64,000 nt of DNA from Procambarus clarkii (taxonomy: Eukaryota > Arthropoda > Malacostraca > Decapoda > Cambaridae), in contig NC_091227.1 of NCBI RefSeq assembly GCF_040958095.1, positions 20,032,819 through 20,096,818 of the forward strand, written 5' to 3'. Shown one piece after another: positions 21,600-31,771 of this stretch. Below the pieces are notes generated by a model. It was not told the DNA's origin, did no database searches, and saw only the letters and a list, made by a program, of their open reading frames with translations. Position 1 is the first letter of the stretch. Every line of letters starts with the position of its first letter. Position numbers and translations under genes: made by a program.

Positions 21600-21925
21600 C
21601 ATTTCTTATTGCGCACAGGCAAGCGCTTTCAGTATAACCCATTAGTCAAGAGGTTCGATTTCTGAGTAGTGGACGGGGGAGACATCTCCCGTCACGCAGG
21701 GTGCAGTCGTACCTCCACAAAAAGACCACCACTTACGGGCTATTCATGCCCATGCCACCTTTTGGGTGGCTTAATCTTCATCAATCAATCAATCTGAGTA
21801 GTGAGTGATGTTTGGGCACCTTTCCTTACACCTGCCTGTGTTCACCTAGCAGCAAATATGTACCCAGGAGTTAGGCAACTGTTGTGGATTGTATAACGTG
21901 GGAAGGTTAAGTTATTGGCCTAGGC
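21600..21925 (+). repeat. SINE family V, split by a second insertion
   Basis: The tRNA-like part (aggttcgatttctgagtag) is separated by an insert (21672-21792) from its tail (gttcacctagcagcaaatatgtacc... gggaagg). The same tail phrases occur at 31410-31575 and inverted at 35500-35745 and 51390-51520. Confidence 0.7.
21672..21792 (+). mobile_element. Short retroposon with 11-bp target-site duplication
   Basis: A 121-bp insert ends in (ATCA)n (catcaatcaatcaatc) and is flanked by perfect 11-bp direct repeats tctgagtagtg at 21661-21671 and 21793-21803. The tail and duplication are typical of LINE-mobilised short elements. Its phrase ccttttgggtggcttaatct looks like a known type of decapod repeat; that is memory, not a search. 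Confidence 0.85.
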
Positions 21926-22669
21926 CTTAGGGGGGTCCTCGGTAAGCCTAATAGGCTTCTTAGTGTCCCTGATAATGAAAAATCTAATTCCATGACAGGT
22001 CTATGTGTAGGCCTATATTTTTCTGGCGAGTCGTTATTCGTCTTCGCAAACACAGAAAAATGAGGCGGAGTAGCAAGAACACAGCCGGTGTTCTTGCTGG
22101 CGAAGTTGTCTACCAATGAGGACGAGCTGGCGTGTCTTGGAGCGAGGGTCGGTCAGATTTGCAATGTTAGGCTGAGAGCAGAATAGCTACGCACTTTCTT
22201 GAAAATTTTCTGATTTTCTTTCATATTGAGTAATGATTTAATTATAATTTTAGAGGAACGGAGTTAAATCAGCAGAGAGGACACAATGAACGGTCTTAAT
22301 CAGACAGACCTCTGCGAATATCTTACATAAAATTTTATAGTATATTTACACACCTTATAATTAATTATGATTATAGTTAATAACAAACGCCTTCCATTGC
22401 ACCTGTTAAATAAATATATTATTATACTTTGGAGGTGTTTTTTGTTAATACTTAATCATTTTCAACGTGGGGTAAAACCGTGTAATAGAGGTTGGTGTTT
22501 ATGATTGCACAGCTTATTCTTTAATCATATAAATTAAATGTATCTACTAGAAGCCAAATATGAACACAGTGCGTTTTTGGCGCGTCTAGTCATATCCTGT
22601 GAGCGTGGCGCACTACGGCTGACGTCAGGAGTGACGGAATGGTGTCGGCACCGAGGTGGCGAAGCTGTG

Positions 22670-23045
22670 TACTCACCTAGTTGTACTTACTGGGGTTGTG
22701 CTTTGGCACTTTAGTCCCGCCTCTCAACCGTCAACTGGTGTAGATATGATAGAGCCTACTGGGCTCTATCATATCTACATTTGAAACTGTGTATGGAGTC
22801 AGCCTCCACCACATCACTGCCTAATGCATTCCACCTGTTAACTACTCTGACACTGAAAAAAGTTCTCTCTAATGTCCCTGTGGCTCATTTGGGTACTCAG
22901 CTTCTACCTGTGTCCCCTTGTGCGTGTACCACCCGTGTTAAATAATCCATCCTTGTCTACCCTGTCAGTTCCCCTGAGAATTTTGTATGTGGTGATCATG
23001 TCTCCCCTAGCTCTTCTGTCTTCCAGCTACAGGGGCTGGTCTGGG
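22670..23045 (-). pseudogene. LINE family A 3' fragment
   Basis: It shares the 3' signature gtactcacctagttgtac... cccgcctctcaaccgtcaa with 33829, 38468, 47160 (inverted) and 59702. Beyond this, minus-strand sequence corresponds to the LINE C-terminal coding region (phrases such as gtgtccctgtggctcatttg, also seen in 34040-34200). Several frame breaks show that it is a truncated, inactive copy. It contains the inverted repeat at 22739-22779. Confidence 0.8.
22739..22779. repeat. Perfect inverted repeat, 18-bp arms, 5-nt loop
   Basis: The arms tgtagatatgatagagcc and its exact reverse complement are separated by tactg. The sister LINE copy at 47160-47215 lacks the left arm and has a different 12-14 bp there, so the palindrome arose within this copy. 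Confidence 0.9.
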
Positions 23046-23400
23046 GACTACAAGGGACTGGCTCCATGCAAGGGGGGGTTTTCTGCGGGAAAGCGGACGA
23101 AGCTGCGCTAGGATCGTTAACCAGATTGGTATATAAGGCTGGCCAGGGTTTTAGAGGAGCTAGGCTAATGCCATGAGAGGCTAGCCTCTGCTCTAAAGGA
23201 GGCAGTTGCTATAGTGTTGTCGGTTCATAGACGACTGGTCCATGGTTTAATTACCCGGCAGGGCAAGCAATTTGGCCACGTTTCCTTACACCCAATCTGT
23301 CTATATATGTATGAACACGCTGTACTGAACGGGGTGAGAATAGCTTGAGCTACCTCATCCCTTTGTGTGTATTTTACCTCAATAAACTTATTTCAAATTC
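23046..23400 (+). repeat. 3' end of a polyadenylated retroelement-like repeat
   Basis: A stretch ending in cctcaataaacttatttcaa at about 23378-23400 looks like the polyadenylated 3' end of a LINE or SINE common in crayfish-like genomes. Upstream (23120-23330) there are phrases such as tggtatataaggctggcc and the direct-repeat-like gaggctagcctctgctc. The element boundaries are not clear. Confidence 0.4.
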
Positions 23401-23616
23401 AATTCAATTTCTTACACCCGATGCTTCTATTCATAACAGTAAATAGATACCTGCTCCTGCAGCTGTTGTGGGTTACATCCTGGAAATGGTCAATGTTTTG
23501 TGAGACCTATCTTGATAAGCCTATCAAGCTTCCTCTCCACAATATGGTACCAAATCGCAGGAGACACACGCTTTCAACTTCCATAATTTATGCTCTTAAG
23601 AAATAAATGATGCGTT

Positions 23617-23940
23617 TCAATTTAGCATGATCGAGTACTCTCGTCCAGGGTTTGTTTTGCACTTGTGGAGTTCATGTAGACCTCTTTGTAAGGCTTCAAT
23701 ATAATTATCATTTCCCACTTTACCATAAATCTTTGTGTCGTCTGCAAATGTTATGATGTTTATAATATTTGTATATGTCAAAAAAGGGTAGGTCCCAAAA
23801 TGGACCCTTGTGGCATCCCACTTATCATATTTCTCCGCTCTTGTGCGAATCAAATTAGATCTCTTGGAGAAGTGATCATGAGTCACGCTATATAACCTGG
23901 TTTGGTATCTTAAATATACAACATATAAGACTACGCTCAC
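23617..23940 (-). pseudogene. LINE reverse transcriptase fragment with FADD motif
   Basis: The minus-strand frame contains IITFADDTKIYGKVGNDNY, the FADD catalytic signature of a LINE reverse transcriptase, followed by ALQRGLHELHK. The part upstream of it no longer aligns to RT (frame shift near 23780). It is a short dead remnant of a CR1/jockey-like element. Confidence 0.8.
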
Positions 23941-24056
23941 TTATAGTCCCGTCGTGCTTTAGAGGTCATGTCAGCCATGCAACTCTCAACTTGTACTAAA
24001 GTGTAGACAAATGTACTTTTTTCACTTGAAAAAATAAATGAAAAATACTTTTTTTG

Positions 24057-24096
24057 AAATAAAGATCAGAAGACATTTGTCTTCTGATCTTTATTT
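24057..24096. repeat. Perfect hairpin, 19-bp arms, 2-nt loop
   Basis: The left arm aaataaagatcagaagaca and its exact reverse complement are separated by tt. A hairpin this tight would be extruded easily and could arise by a snap-back templated event. Nothing else links it to a known element. Confidence 0.92.
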
Positions 24097-24242
24097 CTCT
24101 TACAATTTCAAACTCATCTACCCACCGAGGTTGCAAAGGTCAAGACTGTATTAAAATTCAAAACATTTCTCGATAAAGCTGAGAAAAATGTTGGGGGCCT
24201 TCCTCAAGGCCCTTATCACCTTCTCGTGGTGCTCAACCCGAA

Positions 24243-24705
24243 CTCAGCTGAGGGAGGTACCAGGCAGCTGGGAGGTACCAGCCAGCAGGGAAGTACTAGC
24301 CAGCAGGGAAGTACTAGCCAGTAGGGAAGTACCAACCAGAAGGGAGGTACCAGTTAGCAGGGAACTACCAACCAGCAGGGAGGTACCAGTTAGCAGGGAA
24401 CTACCAACCAGCAGGGAACTACCAACCAGCAGGGAGGTACCAGCTATCAGGGAAGTACCAGCTAGCAGGGAAGCACCAACCAGCAGGGAGGTACCAGCTA
24501 TCAGGGAAGTACCAGCTAGCAGGGAAGCACCAACCAGCAGGGAGGTACCAGCCAGCAGGGAAGTAAGAGCCACAAGGGAGGTACCGGCCAGCAGGGAGGT
24601 ACCAGCCAACAGGGAGGTACCAGCCAGCAGGGAAGTACCAACCAGCAGGGAAGTACTAATCAGCAGGGAGGTACCAGCCAGCAGGGAAGTACCAGAGTCG
24701 AATTA
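24243..24705. repeat. 18-bp minisatellite (about 26 units)
   Basis: Tandem 18-bp units of the type gggaagtaccagccagca vary at a few positions (agccagc/aaccagc/agctagc, aag/agg). The period is divisible by three and the unit has no stop, so it stays open on both strands. That explains the long repetitive frames here, which are not genes. The array is embedded in LINE family D sequence. Confidence 0.93.
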
Positions 24706-25190
24706 AATCTGTGTAAACACTCTACGCAAATAAAGGGACCTAGTCTATGGAACTTACTCCCGAACGAATTAAAAAGCTGTCCAACTCACCCCATTATTTA
24801 AAAGTAACACCAAAAAGTACCTAATTTCAGCCTCTTGGTGTTCTACCTAGTGCTTCATGCTCCCCCAAAATGGACCTAAGCCATTTAACTTTACCGTTGT
24901 ACTCATTGCCATTATCTTGTATCTAGAAATAATCCTCAAATTATGCTACAATGTACCTGTCGATAATCCTCAAATTTTGTTATAATGTATTTACTAATTT
25001 TCTTATAATGTACCTGTTAACTTTTTTTCAATTTTGCTACAAATTACCTACTTAAAATTATCTGATAGATTAAGGACCTGCCCGAAACGCTATGCGTGCT
25101 AGTGGTTTTACAAGAATGTAAAAACATCAATGCTATGTACTCTAATAAATCCAATGTACCTTGTTGTATATAAATAAATAAATAAATAAA
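24706..25190 (+). pseudogene. LINE family D C-terminus and 3' UTR with (AAAT)n tail
   Basis: Just after the minisatellite the + strand encodes IKGPSLWNLLPNELKSCPTH, the conserved C-terminus of many CR1/L2-like LINEs, then stops. The 3' UTR contains ggacctgcccgaaacgctatg and ends in aataaataaataaa at about 25170-25190. A second 3' end of the same family lies at 28640-28857. Confidence 0.85.
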
Positions 25191-25744
25191 AGTTACTATT
25201 TTAATAGTCTATAGATTATAATAGATATGGCTCAAGTTGGGTTTTCTCGAGCTGCAAGGAAGTGATTTAAAGAAAACATGTTTAAAAGGTCCAGGAGTGT
25301 CTTATCTATTTTATTAATAAAATCCATAATATCAGGTTCATTAATTAAATTTAAAATAAAAATAATGATAAAATAAGAGTTTTATAATCATTGTTTGTTT
25401 GATGTGTATATTCTGAGACGATAATAAGTTGATAATTAACATCAAGAAGTTTCATGCCACCGAGATAAGCGATGAATTATAATTTGTTGTGTACGGATGA
25501 CCTAAACAGATTTAGTATAGCCGATATGGTGATTTAGGGCCTGCGTCTCAAACCATATTAATAACTACGAAAAAACTCCATATAATATAAAATTCATATT
25601 ACAGTTGATAGGATTTGAGCTATAGTTTTTTGATTTGTGACTTATCGAAAACGTTTACACATTAAAAAAATAAGATAATACATTGTATTTTAACGAGAAA
25701 ATAGCACACGAGTGATATTGTGCTCCGGTGTCTCATGAGGAAAG
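25191..25744. other. AT-rich sequence, no recognisable features
   Basis: I see no coding frame, repeat family or conserved motif in this stretch. Confidence 0.5.
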
Positions 25745-25870
25745 TTAGTTTAGTTCATTTATTATGCACCCCATACCCATCTTGTGGGCGGTAGTGGCAA
25801 GGATTACAGAGGCACATAATGGGCTCAGGGACTGAACCCCACAATTCATTTAGTTAAGCAAGTTACAATC
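25745..25870. repeat. Dispersed repeat fragment ('catcttgtgggcggtagtgg')
   Basis: The stretch around catcttgtgggcggtagtgg and gggctcagggactgaacccc has the compact, GC-balanced look of a SINE or LINE tail within AT-rich DNA. It resembles a repeat remembered from decapod sequence. No second copy is present in this window, so its class is unproven. Confidence 0.4.
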
Positions 25871-26419
25871 TTGATGAACTAGTTACAAAATTCAGTATAA
25901 GTCGTCACATCAACAATGAGGAAATAAACAAAGCAATATAAAAAAAATATCTTTGCATAAATTTGTTTACATCCGTCGTCTGCTTGTTTGTACATTTCAC
26001 AGAAACTACTAAATTGATACCAATACTTTGTAAAGGAATATAAATCACCATCAACCTCGATTGAGCTCTCTATTAGAAATTGTGAAAAGCGAGCGTCACA
26101 AATTGACTATACAAAGATGTTTTCTATTTTTGGTCGAGGTCCAATAAATTAGTTGTCGCTAAGAAGTGTTGACAGATGGGAGTTGTTGATGACGTTTGGT
26201 GTGTTGTGACTCGAAACTTTGATGACTGACATCTCTCGTCCCCTGACACCAGCATGGAACTCATTAAAACACCAAAGGTAATGCATCTGGAGAGGTTATA
26301 CAAGCGGTGATATGTGCATTGTGGTCTATGGTGACCCCGGGTCACCCGATCGGCCCCTCGGGGTCATGACCCCTGCCTTGACTCCATCAGGTCAAGTTAG
26401 TCAAACAAGTACACTTGCT

Positions 26420-26422
<3 letters not shown>

Positions 26423-26477
<55 letters not shown>
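26423..26477. repeat. (TA)n microsatellite
   Basis: About 27 TA units in a locally AT-rich area. Confidence 0.95.
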
Positions 26478-26480
<3 letters not shown>

Positions 26481-26579
26481 TTTGTGTAATTCGTCATATA
26501 AATGTGCAGTGTGATGTTAAGGACACATTCCGTTGTGTGTGTGAATCTGCTGTTTGGCAGCATCTTATTACTACCTGTT

Positions 26580-26770
26580 AATAATAATTTATTTAGGAAG
26601 AGTACATACATAGTTGCAGCGTTACAGTACAAACATTCTGTTAGATTTAAAGATAGAGGTAATACATACAATACCTAAAGCCACTAGTAAGCATAGCGTT
26701 TCGGGCAAGGGTGCTGAAGTTGTTATTAAGTCTGCTCACCTCTGCTTTAATTAGTCTGGTAACATGTGCG
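26580..26770 (-). repeat. Dispersed LINE/SINE-related repeat
   Basis: The phrase order tttaggaagagtacatacatag ... gtaatacatacaatacctaaagcca is shared with 33605-33735 (ttattcaggtaaaagtacatac ... aatacatacaatacctaaaacc). Minus-strand orientation is suggested by a T-rich edge. The element class was not identified. Confidence 0.55.
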
Positions 26771-28019
26771 ACATATCTTGAGGCAGGATATAATATTTAA
26801 GGGATTAAGGCTTGTGGTAAAATTAATAAGAATAGTTAAGGTAAAGATAAGTGAGGGACATGGAAATTTACTGTGTTTTGGGTAATTGACAGCTGGAGAA
26901 TGGTAACAGCAGACTGTGATGGTAATCAGAATAAGAAGTGAGCCTTGATTAACTATTTCATATAATTTGCCATTGAAGTATTCTTCCTATCTTTTATTTT
27001 CTGGCAATTTAGGAATTTAATACCTAGGGTTAAATGTATTGTTCATTGCTGTTATATAAAATTAATAACACAAAACCTTATTTTCTCTTAAGGTGAGCAC
27101 AATAGTGGTGGCAGTTCAGCCACCAGTACTCTGCTGAACCTAAGCGAACTAAACTTATTCCTAACCCAATTTATTTCTTTGTAATATATCTAGGCTTAGC
27201 CAAACCAGATAGTTCTGTTGCTGTAGTCAGTGGTGTGGCTATTGCTGTATTCAATGATGTGGATATTGCAATAGTCACAATACTATATTATCATTGCTAT
27301 ACTGTAGCCAGTAATTCTGGATTGTCATTGGTTAAGCCATTAGTGTAGGCCTAATTAATGGTGAAGAAACCATCTAGCTGTGGCACATTCATCCTTAAAC
27401 AGAACTACACTTCAAAATTTCAGGAATTATTAAAGTTGGCTATAATAATTTGACCATACCACACAAGAAAATGAAGGGACGACGACGTTTCGGTTCATCC
27501 TGGATCATTCTCAAGTGGATTGTGCTATTCCTGGACCATTCTCAAGTTGGCTATAATAACATGTGCAAATATGGTAGATGTGTAAAAATATCTGAATTGT
27601 TCCATTCAAGGAAGGTTTCCGGCCCACTAGTGTTTGCCACTTTTTGCTGTTGCAATTTTGTTGTTGTGGCCTCAAATGGAAGAATTAATCTTTGTGTGTA
27701 TTGAGAACAAAATAATATACGTATGTATTTATGTATATTCTTGAAGGTTAAATTGGAAAAGAAAGATAGAAATTGTAAGAACAAATTTTTGTTGTTACAT
27801 TTGTTTAAAGCTTATTTTTGCTTGTTAATCTCTGCAACAGGAATGTTGATATACAGAACAGTTACTACTGTACAGTATTGTAGTCAGTACAAAACAAATA
27901 CCACAAAACTGGTACACTAATGCTATTGCACAAACCATTTATAAGCAGCCTCATGTAACTCCTTATACTTTGATTTCTTGAGCATATTTTACTCTGAATC
28001 ATTACTACTAGTTGAACAA
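26771..28019. other. AT-rich sequence with a short dispersed repeat
   Basis: No gene is apparent. At 27455-27555 two copies of a motif (ggatcattctcaagtgg and ggaccattctcaagttgg) lie about 40 bp apart next to gacgacgtttcggttcatcc, which looks like a remnant of a common dispersed repeat. Confidence 0.45.
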
Positions 28020-28195
28020 AGGTGGATGTATTCAAGAAGCACCTAAATAAGTTCTTGCAAGAAGTGCCGGATCAACCAGGCTGTAGTGGATATGTGGGCC
28101 TGCGAGCCACTCCAAGCAACAGCCTGTTAGACCAAATTATCACAAGTCAAGCCTGGCCTCAGGCCGGGCTCGAGGAAAAGAAGAACTCCTGAAAT
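28020..28195 (+). pseudogene. LINE C-terminal coding fragment
   Basis: The frame reads VDVFKKHLNKFLQEVPDQ, then PGCSGYVGLRATPSNSLLDQ, then IITSQAWPQAGLEEKKNS and a TGA stop at about 28189. It has the length and composition of a LINE ORF2 C-terminus. The 119-bp minisatellite at 35873-36690 is built from the same sequence. Confidence 0.85.
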
Positions 28196-28639
28196 CCTCT
28201 CCAGGTACGCTCCAGTTCTCTCGGCACTCCCCAGGTTTGCTCATTTTTCTCAATCTATTTAGTCTTTTTTTTTCATGTTTGGATACTTCCTTTATACCTT
28301 CTTACTTTAGCCTGACTATTCTTAAATATTCAAGTACTATAGAGTAAAAAAATGCTTTGCAAAAATTATATATTTTTCTTTTAGTACTTTATTTTCTGCT
28401 AAAGGCAGGAGAATAGTACAAATGTTGAAAAAATAATTGTATGGTATTATTTTAGTTAAATCTGACTTGTCTACCAACACAACTTGGTGAAGCAGACACC
28501 ATATTACAGTTCACTTCATTTCTTCAAACTCACACTACATCTTGTGCTACCCACTTCCCCAATATTAGTACAGTACTTCAGACATATATCTTCACCAGTG
28601 TAATCACTTATCAATGTATATTGTAGTTATATGTTGATA

Positions 28640-28796
28640 TAAAATTTTGCTACAATGTACCTTTTCATCTGACCTGATATGTTAGATTAGGACCTGTCGG
28701 GAACACTGTGTGTGTTAGTGGTTTTGCAAGAATGTAAAAATATCAATACAGTATTATGTAATCTCACAAATCCATTGTACCTTCTTGTAAATAAAA

Positions 28797-28857
<61 letters not shown>
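28640..28857 (+). repeat. LINE family D 3' end with (ATT)n tail
   Basis: It shares the 3' UTR phrases of 24960-25170 (ggacctgtcgggaacactgtg, gttttgcaagaatgtaaaaa) but ends in about 20 ATT/TTA units at 28796-28857 rather than in AAAT repeats. Confidence 0.8.
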
Positions 28858-28859
<2 letters not shown>

Positions 28860-30859
28860 AGAGAGTTTGCCTGTTAGCCATTTCTAACATGTTAACAAGG
28901 GGTTCTGGTCCACCATGATTTTTTTTTATCAAAGTCACACCCAATGGTGTGATTCTTTATGAAAATTTAACAAATTCTTTTGGTTCCACAGAAGCTTTAA
29001 AGTCAGTTGTCAGTCATCAAAACAGTTTGAGTCATTGAGTCATGTAAAAAAAAGTAAGATGCAATTTATATAAATTGTTTTTTATTCTATTTCGTGTTGA
29101 TAACCTGAAAACCTTACTGATACTTGTTGGCGATCAATTGCATTTATGCCCATTATGTAGTATGGGCACCAAAACTGAAATGCATAATTTAAATGCAGTT
29201 TAACAAGTTGAAAATAAACTTGTAGAATAATATTACATGTCTGCTAATGCTTTTAGAAATAAATCACAGTACTATATACTGTATTTACCTTATTCATACA
29301 TTTAAACATTGATGTTTTTATTTTAGATCCCTACTAACTATGAATCCTAGATTATTTCACATTCTGTTTTCCCAATTTCATCATTGTCCTTCGGATATCT
29401 GGTAACTTTATTATTATTTCCTAAGCTCAGAACCCTACATTTTTTCAGCATTAAGGCAACATCCATGCCTTAAGTATCCAGGCAGTTTCTCACTGTAGCA
29501 CCACAGAACCAAATTCACACAAACAGTACATAGAAGCAAGCTATCCTCCTCCCAATATTCATACCAGGAAGTGTTCACACATCCAGAGTGCTCTCTGGAA
29601 CCACAATTGCTCTTTACATTTTGCCGATGAAAATAACACATACTCATCTCAAGCTTCACATGCATATATCAATGGTAGATTTCCTAGTTCCCTTGGATCT
29701 GCTAGAGAGAAAGAGAGATGCAACACTAATAGCTTGCCCAACCCCTCTCAGGCAAATGTTTACAATATTGGGATACTGTATAGTGAGGATCATAAATACT
29801 GTGGTGAAGTTAATAGTGAAGATCATGTACTTTATAGTCAAGAACTTGACTTCCCCTGAGTGTTACATGGTCAGGTATTACAAGTAGCAAGCTATGTACT
29901 ATACTATTAAATATGGTCTATCCCCGTAGCCTTCTGCTATTGTAATAGGATGTGAGAAATGGCTCTGGCTAGGCTAATATTGGTCATACAGTACATGCTT
30001 ATCTCATGGCTACTTAGTGGAACAAAGACATGTGCCTTGTTGTTCGAGCTGTATTGTCTTGCTTACATGTGTTTACCTTCCTGTAAAATGTCCTGATTTT
30101 TGGGATGATTGTAAATCTTGTTTTTCAACTGCCCCTTTGAGTCACTTGTCCCTTGATAAATTCCTCGGCAAATCCAATACCTCTGACGGTGATTGTCTTT
30201 TGTTTTCATATGGGTAGCGGCATCTTGAATAATCTGTAAGGCTTTTTTGACTGTCCTGTGACAGATGGTTCTAAATAGTCTTCCAGGCTTTGTGGCTTCT
30301 TTTCATAATTACCTGCTTAACTATTCCATGAAATTAAATGTCTGAGAGGACCTTGGGGGCCCCAGGAGGGTTAGCCTGCATTTATCACCCAAGCAGTGCA
30401 AGGTTCCTTATCAAATGCCATATAATGTGTAAGGTTTCAACCAGCACTCATAATTTTGTGCATTCTGTTGAGAACAGTATTGACTTGATACCTACAGAAT
30501 TAACAAAAAACTAAGCTCCCTATTGATATTAGGTGGTGTAACCCCATGGAAGTCATATTAATTGTTATGATTAATATCATATTAATATTAATATCATATT
30601 AATTGGAAGTCATATTAATTGTTGATATTACATGAAAATAATATCCATCAAAAATCCAATACCTGTACAGTACTGTATTGCAAAAAAAAAAAAAAAAAAT
30701 TAAAAATTTCTGTCATTACTTATCTATCAGTGATTATGGAGAAATGAGGTCTAGGATTTCATGCTGCACCTACAAGCCTTGTTGCACCTATTGCATTATA
30801 CTGTAACTTAAATTATTCTACACGTATTTTAATTCTTTGTTGATTCTGACCTAAAAGTT
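28858..30859. other. AT-rich sequence, no recognisable gene
   Basis: Open frames here are short and lack conserved motifs. A local cluster of cattaatt/catattaat direct and inverted repeats occurs at 30540-30625, and an A17-18 tract at about 30684-30701. Confidence 0.5.
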
Positions 30860-31035
30860 ATGGTTTACAGTGGCTTCCACAACTTCTTTCAATGCATTCC
30901 ACTTGCTGACCACCCTGACAGGGTATGAGTATCTCCTTGCATTTCTTCAACTCATTTCCATTTCCAGTTTTTATTTATGTCCTCTCAATACTACTTGCTC
31001 TCAATCTGAAGAAGCTGGCCTTGCCCATCTAGAGA
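30860..31035 (-). pseudogene. Degenerate LINE C-terminal fragment
   Basis: The phrases gtggcttccacaacttc, aatgcattccacttgctgac and tgtcctctcaatact correspond to the antisense of LINE C-terminal coding sequence (compare 33965-34100). It is heavily diverged, with no open frame. Confidence 0.6.
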
Positions 31036-31409
31036 TACGGTGGCCTTCGGGTAAATATGCATGAATGTTGGGACTAGAAGAAGTCGTCAAGTACATTATG
31101 TAACATTGCAATAATGAAGTGGGCCCGTGCCATTAACATAAATGTGAACATCTGTGCAGCATATAAATGCATGCCAGACAACCTGGTGTGTTTACCAGAT
31201 AAAAACCTAACATGCTATCCATTCTCTTTACACGCATCTATATTGGTTACGGAAACTTGTCTAAAAGGCTATGTGTTAGTGCCTTTGCTGGAATGTACCA
31301 GTTAACTGCCAAATTTTGTACTGACACAACTATTTTACCTTCTATTATATATAGGCTCTCATAGTACTGTACAGTTGGTTCCCGACTCATAATTATCCAG
31401 TGTTTGAGA

Positions 31410-31575
31410 GACGTAAATGGTTCGGCATGTTTCTGTCACCTAATGCCTCTGTTCACTTGGCAATAAACAAGTACCTGGGAGTTAGGCATCTATTGTGGGG
31501 GGTTATATCCTGGGAAGGGTCAATAGTTTGACCTGGGGGGGGGGGGATGGCCTCGATATAAGCCTAGGTATATAT
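31410..31575 (+). repeat. SINE family V tail fragment
   Basis: It shares gtttctgtcacctaatgcc, gttcacttggcaataaac, acctgggagttaggca and gggttatatcctgggaaggg with the copies at 21804-21925 and 23410-23530. The tRNA-like head is missing or unrecognisable. Confidence 0.6.
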
Positions 31576-31618
31576 AAACATAGGGTTTCTGTCACCGAGA
31601 AAACAAATTATTAGTAAA

Positions 31619-31623
<5 letters not shown>

Positions 31624-31665
<42 letters not shown>
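31624..31665. repeat. (TA)n microsatellite
   Basis: About 21 TA units, 100 bp before the 23-bp satellite array. Confidence 0.93.
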
Positions 31666-31670
<5 letters not shown>

Positions 31671-31771
31671 GCTATTTATTGTTGCCACATTGAATTTTGC
31701 TTCCTGGGTTATGAGACTGCAATAAAAGCAAGACAAAACTTCTTTGGGGCTTGTCATTGAGAATTGAATTC

